Of a stretch of DNA of 64,000 bases, positions 50,644 to 60,150 are shown in pieces. Under the pieces are notes generated by a model. The model saw only the letters and a list, made by a program, of their open reading frames with translations, had not been told where the DNA came from and made no database searches. The stretch comes from Lachnospiraceae bacterium (GTDB taxonomy: Bacteria; Bacillota; Clostridia; Lachnospirales; Lachnospiraceae), in assembly GCA_022767285.1 (NCBI GenBank), contig JALENY010000011.1, forward strand, positions 58,841-122,840, read 5' to 3'. Both the position numbers and the translations under genes were made by a program. Within the stretch, counting starts at the first letter, position 1; the number at the start of each line of letters is the position of its first letter.

Positions 50644-51531
50644 TTCTGACATCAGAACAACTACAATTGTATAAATGCATTTACCAATGATATACGGCTT
50701 GATTGAAAGGGGTGTTCCTATGAGCATCCCTTTTATTTGTGCCATGGCTGAAAATCCGCCAAAAGCAGTGCAGGCCATGGCAAGAATCCATTTGCTGTGT
50801 GCTGAAAAAGGTGCTGATTTTATCAGACTAAGGCCGTTTGTAATCTCAAGTGATGCAGAAAGAAGGAACCGTATGTTGCCGGTTCCGGAAAACAGCTGCA
50901 TGCTAAAAGTGGAGAAGATGGAAAACAGAATCACATAGCCACCCACGCGGACCATGGCCGAAAAGGCGTCTGTGATGCTGTAATCCAGAATCTGCATAAG
51001 AGAGGGTTTTGCCTCAGCGCATACCAGACGGCAGGTTTCTTCTCTGCTTTGAAAGGGAAGAAATCGTAAAACGACAGCAGTAATTATCGTAGATCCGTAA
51101 AAAATGAAGAAAACCGGAATAATCCTGCTCTTTTGACCAAGTATATAAGATGTGAGATAGGTTCCGATAAATGCCGGACTGGACTGATTTGCGATGGCCA
51201 GTAGAAAATCTGCTTCTTTCCGGGACAGGCGGTTCTTGCTGTACAGGTCAGAGGTTATTTTCGCGCCGGCAGGATATCCGCAGAAATGCCCCATAAACAG
51301 CACATACAGGCCCAGCGGCGATAATCCGAAAAGTCGTTGGGTGATCACAGATCCGGGAGAAGTTTTCGGTAAGAAAGATCGGCGTGTTTCTGTCAGGGAT
51401 AAAAGCAGGTTGGAAAAAATCAGAAATGGAAGCAGGGATGGAATCAGTTGTTCAAACCAAAGAACCAGTCCTCGCTTAGCTGCATCAAATACCATAGGGA
51501 TTCCTTTTTTTACTATATATATGTCTCGCAT
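50617..51531 (-). CDS. YlbJ-like sporulation integral membrane protein (nucleoside-recognition Gate domain)
   Basis: 304-residue membrane protein with seven or eight hydrophobic segments. The Gate-type pattern LPSLLPFLIFSNLL-like IPSLLPFLIFSNLLL, GHFCGYPAGAKITSDLY and ANQSSPAFIGTYL fits YlbJ/SpoIVB-era sporulation proteins. Compared with YlbJ, the first N-terminal helix seems to be missing. ATG 51495 with AAAGGAA upstream is a better-supported start than 51531, giving 292 residues. It faces rsmD-coaD, near which ylbJ also lies in Bacillus, but here it is on the opposite strand. Confidence 0.8.
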   Translation of the reverse strand: MRDIYIVKKGIPMVFDAAKRGLVLWFEQLIPSLLPFLIFSNLLLSLTETRRSFLPKTSPGSVITQRLFGLSPLGLYVLFMGHFCGYPAGAKITSDLYSKNRLSRKEADFLLAIANQSSPAFIGTYLTSYILGQKSRIIPVFFIFYGSTIITAVVLRFLPFQSREETCRLVCAEAKPSLMQILDYSITDAFSAMVRVGGYVILFSIFSTFSMQLFSGTGNIRFLLSASLEITNGLSLIKSAPFSAHSKWILAMACTAFGGFSAMAQIKGMLIGTPLSIKPYIIGKCIYTIVVVLMSELFFLSFPF

Positions 51532-51553
51532 TTCCGATTTAGTTATGGTAAAA

Positions 51554-51559
51554 TATAAT
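51554..51559 (+). promoter_or_regulatory. -10 box for pepD
   Basis: TATAAT at 51554-51559, 34 bases before the pepD ATG. The -35 position (TTTCCG) is a weak match. Confidence 0.4.
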
Positions 51560-51593
51560 GAAATATTCTCGAATGAAGAAGGAAGGGTTTATT

Positions 51594-53042
51594 ATGTCAG
51601 TATTAAAAAATCTTAAACCAGAAAAGGTTTTTTACTATTTTGAAGAAATCACAAAGATTCCTCATGGTTCTTATAACACGAAAGAGATCAGTGATTACCT
51701 TGTAAGTTTTGCAAAAGAACATGGACTGGATTATGTACAGGATGTGTCAAACAATGTGGTGATCCGCAAACCGGCAGCTCCCGGATATGAAGATGCTCCT
51801 GTGACCATCATTCAGGGGCATTGCGATATGGTCTGTGTAAAAACAGCAGATTCAGACCATGATTTTACAAAGGATCCGCTGCAGCTTGCGGTGGACGGCG
51901 ATTTTATTTATGCAAAAGACACTTCCCTTGGCGGTGATGATGGGATTGCCATTGCCTATGCTCTTGCGATTCTGGACTCTGATGATATTCCCCATCCGGC
52001 TCTTGAAGTGGTCATTACCACGGATGAAGAAGTTGGTCTGATCGGTGCAGGCACACTGGACAAATCCATTTTAAAAGGCACTTATATGTTAAATCTGGAT
52101 TCCGAAGATGAGGGTTCCCTGCTGGTTGGCTGTGCAGGCGGCATGTCTGCAGTCAGTACCATACCGGTGGATTACCGTCTGACCTCAGGTGTGATGGTTA
52201 CACTTTCTCTGGAAGGGCTGCTCGGCGGTCATTCCGGCGTGGAGATCAATAAAAACCGCGGAAATGCCAATATCCTTATGGGACGTTTCCTGTATGAACT
52301 GGCAGAAAAGACGGATTATCAGCTTATCGATCTGAACGGTGGACAGCAGGATAATGTTATTCCAAAAGCATGTGCTGCTCATATTGTTGTGGATGAATCT
52401 GAGGTTGCGACGGTTGTGGAAGCAGCTGCCCTTTATCAGAAGAATCTGAGAGGTGAGTACAGCGGCAGTGATGAAAATATGGTAATGACTGTGGTAGCCA
52501 ATGAAAAAGGAGAATATGATGCACTGATTCCATCCTCCAAGGCAAAAATCATCTTCTACCTCATGAATGTAGCTAATGGTGTTCAGAAAATGAGTGGTCA
52601 GATCGAGGGGTTGGTGGAGAGTTCCACTAATCTGGGCATTCTGCGGGTCGAAGACGGATATATGTATGCTAAATCAAGTACCAGAAGCAGTGTGGCTACG
52701 GCAAAACGGGCCATAGGTGATAAGATCTGTTTCCTGACGGAGTTTTTGGGCGGAGATCACACAGAAGAGGGTGCTTATCCGGGATGGGAATACAACCCGG
52801 ATTCCAAACTTCATCCGCTGATGGTGGATGTATACGAAAAAATGTACGGTGAAAAGCCGGTGGTGGAAGTCATTCATGCCGGTCTGGAATGCGGTCTGTT
52901 CTTTGAGTGTATGCCGGGACTGGACTGTGTATCATTCGGACCGGATATGGAGAGTATTCATTCCGTCAATGAAAAGCTCAGTATTTCCTCCGTTGCAAGA
53001 ACATGGGAATACCTGCTTGCAGTTTTGAAAGAAATTAAGTAA
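51594..53042 (+). CDS. pepD: Aminoacyl-histidine dipeptidase (M20)
   Basis: Cytosolic nonspecific zinc dipeptidase. 482 residues. M20 metal-binding motifs: GHCDMVC near residue 77, DTSLGGDDGIAIAYAL with metal-bridging Asp, TTDEEVGLIGAG with the catalytic Glu, and the C-terminal HAGLECG and GPDMESIHSVNE. ATG 51594 (MSVLKNL) follows AAGGAAGGG; an in-frame ATG at 51558 lies in the promoter region. Confidence 0.95.
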   Translation: MSVLKNLKPEKVFYYFEEITKIPHGSYNTKEISDYLVSFAKEHGLDYVQDVSNNVVIRKPAAPGYEDAPVTIIQGHCDMVCVKTADSDHDFTKDPLQLAVDGDFIYAKDTSLGGDDGIAIAYALAILDSDDIPHPALEVVITTDEEVGLIGAGTLDKSILKGTYMLNLDSEDEGSLLVGCAGGMSAVSTIPVDYRLTSGVMVTLSLEGLLGGHSGVEINKNRGNANILMGRFLYELAEKTDYQLIDLNGGQQDNVIPKACAAHIVVDESEVATVVEAAALYQKNLRGEYSGSDENMVMTVVANEKGEYDALIPSSKAKIIFYLMNVANGVQKMSGQIEGLVESSTNLGILRVEDGYMYAKSSTRSSVATAKRAIGDKICFLTEFLGGDHTEEGAYPGWEYNPDSKLHPLMVDVYEKMYGEKPVVEVIHAGLECGLFFECMPGLDCVSFGPDMESIHSVNEKLSISSVARTWEYLLAVLKEIK

Positions 53043-53063
53043 TAAAGTAATAGGAGCAATGCT

Positions 53064-53876
53064 ATGGAGATTCAAATATGGCGTGAACTGCTGGATCCGT
53101 ATCAGCTGGCAGTGGACGAGCTTACCTGCAAATTCAATCATCTGATCGATGAATACCACAACAGAAATATGTACTGTCCGATTGAAAGTGTGATCGGAAG
53201 GGTGAAAAGCGTCGCCAGTATACTAGAAAAACTCCAGAAAAAGAACATTCCTTTTGAGGAAATGGAACATCAGGTAGAAGATATCGCCGGTATCCGTATC
53301 ATCTGTCAGTTTGTGGAGGACATTGAGAAAGTCGCTCAACTGATCCTCTCCCGTGATGATATCGAACTGAAGAGCGAAAAAGATTACATCAGACATATGA
53401 AACCCAGCGGATACCGCAGTTATCATTTGATCGTGTATTATACCGTACAGACGATAAGAGGGCCGAAAAAGCTTCAGGTCGAGCTGCAGATCCGCACGAT
53501 GGCGATGAATTTCTGGGCCACAATCGAGCACTCTCTTCAGTACAAATATAAGGGAAACATGCCGGAACATGTCACAGAACGTTTGACTAACGCAGCAGAT
53601 GCTATCATCGCACTGGATAATGAGATGTCACTGGTGCGCAATGAAATCATGGATGCACAGAATTCCTCACAGATACAGATGAATCTGGTTACGGATATTC
53701 TGAACAGTATGGAAAACCTGTACAAATTGTCTAATAAGAGGGAAGTGATTAAGATCCAGGATGAGTTTTACCGGATTTACGAGACCCACGACCTGGAACA
53801 GCTTGCACGGTTCCATAAGCAGCTGGATATTATTGCGGAAGGATACCGCGCACAGGCGGTGACAAAGAACATATAA
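53064..53876 (+). CDS. Small alarmone synthetase, RelA/SpoT domain (RelQ-like)
   Basis: Makes (p)ppGpp or related alarmones without a hydrolase domain. 270 residues. RelA/SpoT motifs are present: VEDIAGIRIICQ, KPSGYRSYHLIV, and ELQIRTMAMNFWATIEHSL near residue 137. The C-terminal helices (about 190-260) fit the RelQ oligomerisation region. No HD or TGS domain. ATG 53064 follows AGGAGC. A weak hairpin follows the stop. Confidence 0.92.
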   Translation: MEIQIWRELLDPYQLAVDELTCKFNHLIDEYHNRNMYCPIESVIGRVKSVASILEKLQKKNIPFEEMEHQVEDIAGIRIICQFVEDIEKVAQLILSRDDIELKSEKDYIRHMKPSGYRSYHLIVYYTVQTIRGPKKLQVELQIRTMAMNFWATIEHSLQYKYKGNMPEHVTERLTNAADAIIALDNEMSLVRNEIMDAQNSSQIQMNLVTDILNSMENLYKLSNKREVIKIQDEFYRIYETHDLEQLARFHKQLDIIAEGYRAQAVTKNI

Positions 53877-53896
53877 AAAGAACAAACCGTTCTTTT
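53876..53896 (+). terminator. Weak hairpin after the alarmone synthetase gene
   Basis: Eight-bp stem AAAAGAAC (53876-53883) with GTTCTTTT (53889-53896), loop AAACC. The T run is part of the stem, so termination is uncertain. Confidence 0.35.
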
Positions 53897-53941
53897 ACAA
53901 TTTCTAGACGAAACCGCCATGCTGCGGCAGGGGAGAATGAT

Positions 53942-55279
53942 ATGGAATTACCGATCGCGTATCAGGAGGCTATGAGAGAACTGCTGGGTGAAGAATATGA
54001 GGCGTTTACCGCCACTATGGCTATGCCCAATTACAATGGCCTCCGGGTAAATACGAATAAAATCTCATGTGAAGAATTTGAAAAAATTTGTCCATTCTCA
54101 ATCAGACCGGTTCCCTGGATTGAGAATGGATACTATTATGATACTCTCAAGGATCAGCCTGCGAAACATCCCTACTATTATGCGGGCCTGTATTATCTGC
54201 AGGAACCCAGCGCCATGACTCCGGCCAACCGCCTGCCGGTAGAACCGGGAGACCGTGTACTGGATCTGTGTGCTGCACCGGGGGGAAAGGCCACAGAATT
54301 AGGAGCGAAATGCCGGGGAAGAGGTATTTTATATGCAAATGACATCAGCCGTACCCGATGCAGAGCGCTCCTTAAAAATCTGGAACTGATGGGTATCGGA
54401 AATCTTTATGTTACCAATGAGACTCCGGAGAATCTGGCTCAGCGATTCCCGGAATATTTTGACAAAATACTGATCGACGCGCCATGTTCCGGTGAAGGAA
54501 TGTTCCGCCGTGAACCGGCTATGATTGGACACTGGGAAAAACAGGGACCGGAGTTTTATCACAATCTTCAGAAGAATATCGTTGTAAATGCGGCCACTAT
54601 GTTAAAAGAGGGCGGCATGATGCTGTACTCTACCTGTACCTTCTCGAAACTGGAAAATGAAGGAACCATCAACTATCTTCTGAATGAGGTACCGGAACTG
54701 CATCCAGTTCCCATAAAATCATATGAAGGGTTTGCATCCGGCTTGGATGGATACGGGGACTGTGTCCGCATTTTTCCGCATCGCATGAATGGTGAAGGGC
54801 ATTTTCTTGCACTCCTTCAAAAAGGGGAAAAACAGGATAAAGCCGAACCTCAGGATGCGGAAAACATTTCAGCTCTTCCGCCGGAAGCTGAGGAATTCTT
54901 TGAGCATGTAAAAGTGCGTCCGGGAACTGCTTTTCGCCGGGAAAAAGAACATTTGGTGGCACTGTGGGACCACACGGCACCGGAGCGGGGACTTCACTAT
55001 TTCCGCACGGGGCTGTATCTCGGACAAATTAAAAAGAATCGATTTGAACCCAGTCAGGCACTTGCCATGTTTCTGAAGAAAGATGAATTTGATCAAATCG
55101 TGGATTTGAAGGCGGATGATCCGCGTGTCATCAAATACCTGAAAGGTGAGACGATCGAGACGGACAGCGACCAAAAAGGATACCATCTGATCTGTGTGGA
55201 CGGATATCCGCTGGGCTGGGGGAAAGTGGTGAACCATATGATCAAGAATAAATATAACCCGGGTTGGCGCTGGCAATAG
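53942..55279 (+). CDS. RsmF/NOL1-type rRNA (cytosine-C5) methyltransferase
   Basis: SAM-dependent RNA m5C methyltransferase. 445 residues. N-terminal domain to about 90; Rossmann fold with YYLQEPSAM, VLDLCAAPGGKATELG (SAM site), DAPCSGEGMFR and STCTFSKLENE holding the two catalytic cysteines. A C-terminal PUA-like domain ends in GYPLGWGKVVN. Close in layout to RsmF/YebU. ATG 53942 follows GGGAGAATG. Confidence 0.93.
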   Translation: MELPIAYQEAMRELLGEEYEAFTATMAMPNYNGLRVNTNKISCEEFEKICPFSIRPVPWIENGYYYDTLKDQPAKHPYYYAGLYYLQEPSAMTPANRLPVEPGDRVLDLCAAPGGKATELGAKCRGRGILYANDISRTRCRALLKNLELMGIGNLYVTNETPENLAQRFPEYFDKILIDAPCSGEGMFRREPAMIGHWEKQGPEFYHNLQKNIVVNAATMLKEGGMMLYSTCTFSKLENEGTINYLLNEVPELHPVPIKSYEGFASGLDGYGDCVRIFPHRMNGEGHFLALLQKGEKQDKAEPQDAENISALPPEAEEFFEHVKVRPGTAFRREKEHLVALWDHTAPERGLHYFRTGLYLGQIKKNRFEPSQALAMFLKKDEFDQIVDLKADDPRVIKYLKGETIETDSDQKGYHLICVDGYPLGWGKVVNHMIKNKYNPGWRWQ

Positions 55280-55286
55280 GAGAATT

Positions 55287-57848
55287 ATGCGAAACGAAAC
55301 AGAAGCGATTATTTTTGATCTGGATGGAACGCTGGTAGATTCAATGTGGATGTGGAAACAGATTGACATTGAGTATCTCGGACGCTACGGTATTGAGCTG
55401 CCTCCGGATCTTCAACGCCGGATCGAAGGACTTAGTTTTACCGAAACGGCATATTTTTTTAAAGAACAATTTCAAATACCGGAAAGCATACCGGAAATTC
55501 AAACTACCTGGCTTCAGATGGCAAGCGACAAATACAAGCATGAAGTTCCGCTTAAACCGGGAGTAAGAGAATTTCTGGATTATGCGAAAGGTTTAGGCCT
55601 TAAGCTTGCTATTGCATCCAGCAATAGTCTGGATCTCATAAAAGATGTATTGAACGCCCACGGGATTCTGGATTTCTTTGATGCACTCTGTACCTGCGAT
55701 GACGTGGAAAACAGCAAGCCTGCGCCGGATGTTTATCTTCACACAGCTGAAAAGATCGGTGTTGCACCGGAAAAATGTCTTGTATTTGAGGATATTATCA
55801 AAGGCATTTGTGCGGGAAAAGCGGCCGGAATGGAAACCATTGCCGTGGACGATGATTACAGCAGGGATACGGAAAGAGAGAAACGACAGCTGGCTGATCG
55901 TTTTATCTATGACTACCGGGAATTGATCCGAAAATATGATTTTGTATACATTCTGGGGGATGTCTATGTGGATCATCCTTCTTTTGGTGCTGCCATTATC
56001 CGGCGGACGTTGGAGCGTGCCGGCTATTCGGTTGCGGTCATTGACCAGCCGGACTGGAAGCAGCCCCTTAGCATCACAAAATACGGAGAACCACGTCTGG
56101 CCTTTCTTGTATCGGCTGGAAATATGGACTCAATGGTAAACCACTATACCGTTGCGAAAAAGAGGCGAAGCACAGATGCTTATTCTCCGAATGGTAAAAC
56201 CGGCTGCAGGCCGGATCGTGCGGTTACTGTTTACAGCAATCTGATCCGTCAGGTCTATAAAAATACGCCGATTATTCTGGGCGGAATCGAGGCCAGCCTT
56301 CGCCGTATGGCCCATTATGATTATTGGAGCGATTCGGTAAAACGTTCTGTGCTGCTTGACTCTGGTGCAGATCTTATTTCCTACGGCATGGGTGAAAAGT
56401 CTATTGTGGAAATCGCGGATGCACTGAACAGCGGTCTGAAGATATCGGATATCACCTTTATTACAGGCACGGTATACCGATCGAAGCGCTATGATCATCT
56501 TCAGAATCCGATTTTACTTCCCTCCTTTGAGGAGATCTGTTCGGATAAAACTGCCTATGCAAAAAGCTTCCGACTGCAGTATGAAAATACGGATGCCTTT
56601 TCCGGAAAGCCACTTGTGGAACCATATGGCCGTCAGGGCTATGTGATCGCAAATCCACCTGCAAAACCATTGACTCAGATGGAGATGGATGATATTTACG
56701 ATTATCCTTACGACAAAAATCTGCCGGATATTCCGGCTGTCTCAGAGATCCGCTTCAGCATAACCAGCAACCGCGGCTGTTTCGGAGGATGCAATTTTTG
56801 TGCTCTGACCTACCATCAGGGCAGGATCGTACAGACAAGAAGCCATGAATCCATTATAAAGGAAGCGGAAAGCTATACAAAGGACAAGGCCTTTAAGGGA
56901 TACATACATGACGTGGGAGGCCCGACGGCTGATTTTCGCCATCCCTCCTGCAAAAAGCAGATGGAAAAAGGTGTATGCACCGGGCGCCAGTGTCTTGTAC
57001 CATCTCCCTGTAAAAACCTGGATGCCGACCACGAAGATTATATTCAGCTCCTAAGAAAACTGCGGAAAATCCCGGGAGTAAAAAAAGTGTTTATCCGCTC
57101 CGGAATCCGGTTTGATTATGTCATGGCAGACCGTAAAGATACTTTTTTGCGGGAACTGATACAGCACCACGTCAGCGGCCAGCTCCGTGTGGCCCCGGAA
57201 CACGTTTCCGACAAAGTTCTCAGAGCTATGGGAAAGCCTGAGCACCATATATATCAGGAATTCCTGAAGAAATTTGATGACCTGAACAGGCAGTATCAAA
57301 TAAAGCAGTATGCGGTACCATACTTTATGTCCTCTCATCCCGGATGCACGTTGAAAGATGCGGTGGAATTGGCGGAATATGTGCGGGATATGGGCTTTAC
57401 TCCGGAACAAGTGCAGGATTTTTATCCGACACCGTCCACCGTATCCACCTGCATGTACTACACAGGCCTCAACCCGTTTACCATGGAACCGGTCTATGTG
57501 CCGAAAAGTCCTCATGAAAAGGCCATGCAGCGTGCGTTGATACAGTATAAAAATCCTCAGAACCGAGCCTTGGTGCTGGAGGCCCTTCAGAAAGCCGGGC
57601 GAACGGATCTGATTGGATTCGGACCCAAGTGTCTGATACGGCCGGAGAAAAAAACTGCTGAATATAAGGATAAAAACAATATGCACAAAGAAATGGAAGG
57701 AAAATATCCGCGAAAACAAAGTTCAAAATCAGCCGGAACCTCAGACAGCCGGATAAAAGGGATGGTATCCGAAAAAGAGGAATTCCAAGGATCAAAGTCG
57801 CGTAAGAAAAAGACCATTCGAAATGTTCACAAAAAGAAATCACAATAG
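55287..57848 (+). CDS. HAD phosphatase fused in frame to YgiQ-type radical SAM protein
   Basis: 853 residues, one uninterrupted frame. Residues 1-212 form a complete HAD hydrolase with FDLDGTLVDS near residue 10, IASSNS, and KPAPDVYLHTAEKIG/FEDIIKG, like beta-phosphoglucomutase-type phosphatases. From about residue 216 (DFVYILGDVYVDHPSFG) it is a YgiQ-family protein with the radical SAM motif CFGGCNFC near residue 495 and the lysine-rich C-terminal tail. The usual YgiQ start (about 15-20 residues before DFVY) is missing, as if a deletion fused neighbours. Both halves keep their motifs. A sequencing deletion is possible but the frame is intact. Confidence 0.85.
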   Translation: MRNETEAIIFDLDGTLVDSMWMWKQIDIEYLGRYGIELPPDLQRRIEGLSFTETAYFFKEQFQIPESIPEIQTTWLQMASDKYKHEVPLKPGVREFLDYAKGLGLKLAIASSNSLDLIKDVLNAHGILDFFDALCTCDDVENSKPAPDVYLHTAEKIGVAPEKCLVFEDIIKGICAGKAAGMETIAVDDDYSRDTEREKRQLADRFIYDYRELIRKYDFVYILGDVYVDHPSFGAAIIRRTLERAGYSVAVIDQPDWKQPLSITKYGEPRLAFLVSAGNMDSMVNHYTVAKKRRSTDAYSPNGKTGCRPDRAVTVYSNLIRQVYKNTPIILGGIEASLRRMAHYDYWSDSVKRSVLLDSGADLISYGMGEKSIVEIADALNSGLKISDITFITGTVYRSKRYDHLQNPILLPSFEEICSDKTAYAKSFRLQYENTDAFSGKPLVEPYGRQGYVIANPPAKPLTQMEMDDIYDYPYDKNLPDIPAVSEIRFSITSNRGCFGGCNFCALTYHQGRIVQTRSHESIIKEAESYTKDKAFKGYIHDVGGPTADFRHPSCKKQMEKGVCTGRQCLVPSPCKNLDADHEDYIQLLRKLRKIPGVKKVFIRSGIRFDYVMADRKDTFLRELIQHHVSGQLRVAPEHVSDKVLRAMGKPEHHIYQEFLKKFDDLNRQYQIKQYAVPYFMSSHPGCTLKDAVELAEYVRDMGFTPEQVQDFYPTPSTVSTCMYYTGLNPFTMEPVYVPKSPHEKAMQRALIQYKNPQNRALVLEALQKAGRTDLIGFGPKCLIRPEKKTAEYKDKNNMHKEMEGKYPRKQSSKSAGTSDSRIKGMVSEKEEFQGSKSRKKKTIRNVHKKKSQ

Positions 57849-57945
57849 TTCCTCTCAGATTGGAAAATCAAAGAATTCGATTTTGCGCGGAAATAGAATT
57901 TACCATTATTTGTGCCTGAGCGAAGCGAAAGGAAAATAAATTGAA

Positions 57946-58551
57946 ATGAAAAACGGAAGAAAAGGTTACTATCAATATATAAAATCAGAGAAGAAAAAGC
58001 GAATTCTGAAAACATTGATTTTATTTCTGATTCCTGCTGTTATTTTTATTATTGGCCTGCTTCTCTATAAGACAAAGATGAATATTATCAGCATTATAGC
58101 CGTTGTCGGCTGTCTGCCTGCATGTAAGTCGGTGGTAGGAACTATTATGGTATTTCTCTATCATTCGATCAGTGAAACAGAATTCCGCGAGATTGAGGCC
58201 CATAAAGGAAGCCTTACTCTGTCGTATGAGATGGTGCTGACTAATTATGAGAAAAATACCTTTGTGGATGCGTTTGCCATCTGCGGCAACCAGGTAATCG
58301 GTTATTCTTCCGACAAAAAAGCAGACATAAAATATGCGGAGGAACATACCCAGAAGATCCTGCACCACAACGGATATAAGGTTAATGTAAAGATTTTCAA
58401 AGATTTTTCACCTTTTCTGGAGCGTTTGGATTCCTTGAATCAGCATGCGGAAAGCCTGAGAGAGGATATTCCCTTTAAACCGGATGAAAAATATCCGGAT
58501 CTCTCCAGAGAAGAGCTGATCAAACATACAATTCTGTCGATTTCATTGTAG
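57946..58551 (+). CDS. Hypothetical membrane protein, two N-terminal helices
   Basis: 201 residues; I do not recognise a named family. Basic N-terminus (KNGRKGYYQYIKSEKKKR), two adjacent hydrophobic segments (about residues 22-42 and 47-72) and a charged cytoplasmic domain of about 125 residues with HTQKILHHNGYKVNVKIFKDF. It lies 97 bases after the fused HAD-YgiQ gene and 10 before an RluA-type gene, in a set with lepB and recU. Role unknown. Confidence 0.7.
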   Translation: MKNGRKGYYQYIKSEKKKRILKTLILFLIPAVIFIIGLLLYKTKMNIISIIAVVGCLPACKSVVGTIMVFLYHSISETEFREIEAHKGSLTLSYEMVLTNYEKNTFVDAFAICGNQVIGYSSDKKADIKYAEEHTQKILHHNGYKVNVKIFKDFSPFLERLDSLNQHAESLREDIPFKPDEKYPDLSREELIKHTILSISL

Positions 58552-58561
58552 GAGTAATTTT

Positions 58562-59590
58562 ATGCAGGTGATTACGGCAAAGAAAAATGATGCCGGGCAG
58601 CGTCTGGACAAGTTCCTGTCAAAGTACATGAATCAGGCACCCAAAAGTTTCTTTTATAAAATGCTTCGGAAGAAGAACATTGTTTTAAATGGAAAAAAAG
58701 CCACCGGAAGTGAAATTCTTTCTGTTGGAGATGAGATAAAATTGTTTTTATCTGATGAAACCATTGGGAAGTTCCGGGGTTCGGTCAGAACGGATTATCC
58801 GGTCATGGAGTTGTCGATTCTGTACGAGGATGAAAATATCGCGTTGATCAATAAACCGGCAGGCATGCTTTCTCAGCGCGCCGAAGGGGATGACCCCTCT
58901 TTAGTGGAATATTTTATCGGATATCTGCTCAATTCCGGGAAAATGGATCCCGGAGAACTGGAACGGTTCCGGCCCTCGGTCTGCAACCGGCTTGATCGCA
59001 ATACTGGCGGCATTGTAGCGGCCGGCAAAACACTGGCCGGACTTCAGGACTTATCGGAAGTCTTTCGGAACCGTACGCTGGATAAATATTATTATGCACT
59101 GGTAAAAGGACAGGTTCGGAGAGCGGAGCACGTATATGGTGTGCTGAAGAAAAATCCGGATAAAAATCTTGTATTTGTCGAAACAATGAAAAAAGACAAG
59201 GCATCCGGACAGGAAGGGTATATCGAGACATTCTATGAACCGGTGGGACAAACCGAGTATACAACGCTTCTTAGAATAAAACTGATTACTGGAAAAACTC
59301 ACCAGATCCGAAGTCATCTGGCTGCACTGGGGCATCCCATTGTGGGTGACCCAAAGTATGGGGACGTTAAAACAAACCGGTATTTTGAAAAAAAATACAG
59401 ACTGAAGTATCAGATGCTGCATGCCTGTGAACTGTTCTTTCCGAAAGAGCACATGCCGGGGACACTGCGTGTACTTGGCGGGCAGAGATTTATTGCGCCG
59501 CTGCCAAAATGGTACCGGAGCATATTACTAGGGGAATGTATAGAGGAGACTGTATTATATGGAAAAATATCCGAAACCGAAACAGAATAA
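58562..59590 (+). CDS. RluA-family 23S rRNA pseudouridine synthase
   Basis: Isomerises uridine in RNA. 342 residues. An N-terminal S4 RNA-binding domain (RLDKFLSKYM; FYKMLRKKNIVLNGKKA) precedes the catalytic domain with NRLDRNTGGIV, where Asp is catalytic, and ITGKTHQIRSHLA. Nearest to the RluC/RluD branch; target site not determined. The stop overlaps lepB by 32 bases. Confidence 0.93.
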   Translation: MQVITAKKNDAGQRLDKFLSKYMNQAPKSFFYKMLRKKNIVLNGKKATGSEILSVGDEIKLFLSDETIGKFRGSVRTDYPVMELSILYEDENIALINKPAGMLSQRAEGDDPSLVEYFIGYLLNSGKMDPGELERFRPSVCNRLDRNTGGIVAAGKTLAGLQDLSEVFRNRTLDKYYYALVKGQVRRAEHVYGVLKKNPDKNLVFVETMKKDKASGQEGYIETFYEPVGQTEYTTLLRIKLITGKTHQIRSHLAALGHPIVGDPKYGDVKTNRYFEKKYRLKYQMLHACELFFPKEHMPGTLRVLGGQRFIAPLPKWYRSILLGECIEETVLYGKISETETE

Positions 59591-60134
59591 CAGCGAGGAC
59601 ATTTTTGATGAACTGATGGATTATCTGAAAATGATTGCCATAGTTGTGGTCGTTGTATTTGTGTTAAATGAATTTGTGATTATCAATGCCAGAATTCCGT
59701 CGGAATCCATGGAAAACACCATTCTGGTGGGGGATCAGATTCTTGGGAATCGTCTTGCGTATAAATTTAATGACCCACAGCGCTACGATATCGTGATTTT
59801 TCGTTTCCCGGATGATAAGTCGCAGTATTTCATCAAACGAGTTATCGGACTGCCCGGTGAAACCGTTGAAATCCGGGACGGAAAAGTCTACATAGACGGG
59901 TCGGATATCCCGCTGGATGACAGTTTTTGCCCGGAAACACCGAAAAGCCGGACCTCACCTGGAGAGAGCGAAGTGTATCAGGTTCCGGACAACTGCTATT
60001 TCATGCTTGGAGACAATCGAAATGTATCCAAAGATTCACGCTACTGGAATAATCCTTATGTAATACGGGAGGACATTTTGGGTAAAGCGGTACTTCGCTA
60101 TTGGCCCATTACCGCATTTGGACTTGTAGACTAG
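59559..60134 (+). CDS. lepB: Signal peptidase I
   Basis: Membrane serine-lysine protease that removes signal peptides. 191 residues: cytoplasmic N-terminus, one membrane helix (about 23-42), then the catalytic motifs RIPSESMENT (Ser about 50) and YFIKRVIGLPGE (Lys about 93) and the late GDNRNVSKDSR. ATG 59559 lies inside the RluA-type gene after a GAGGAG site. Full length for Gram-positive SipS-type. Confidence 0.95.
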   Translation: MEKYPKPKQNNSEDIFDELMDYLKMIAIVVVVVFVLNEFVIINARIPSESMENTILVGDQILGNRLAYKFNDPQRYDIVIFRFPDDKSQYFIKRVIGLPGETVEIRDGKVYIDGSDIPLDDSFCPETPKSRTSPGESEVYQVPDNCYFMLGDNRNVSKDSRYWNNPYVIREDILGKAVLRYWPITAFGLVD

Positions 60135-60150
60135 CAGAAAGGAGAAATAT

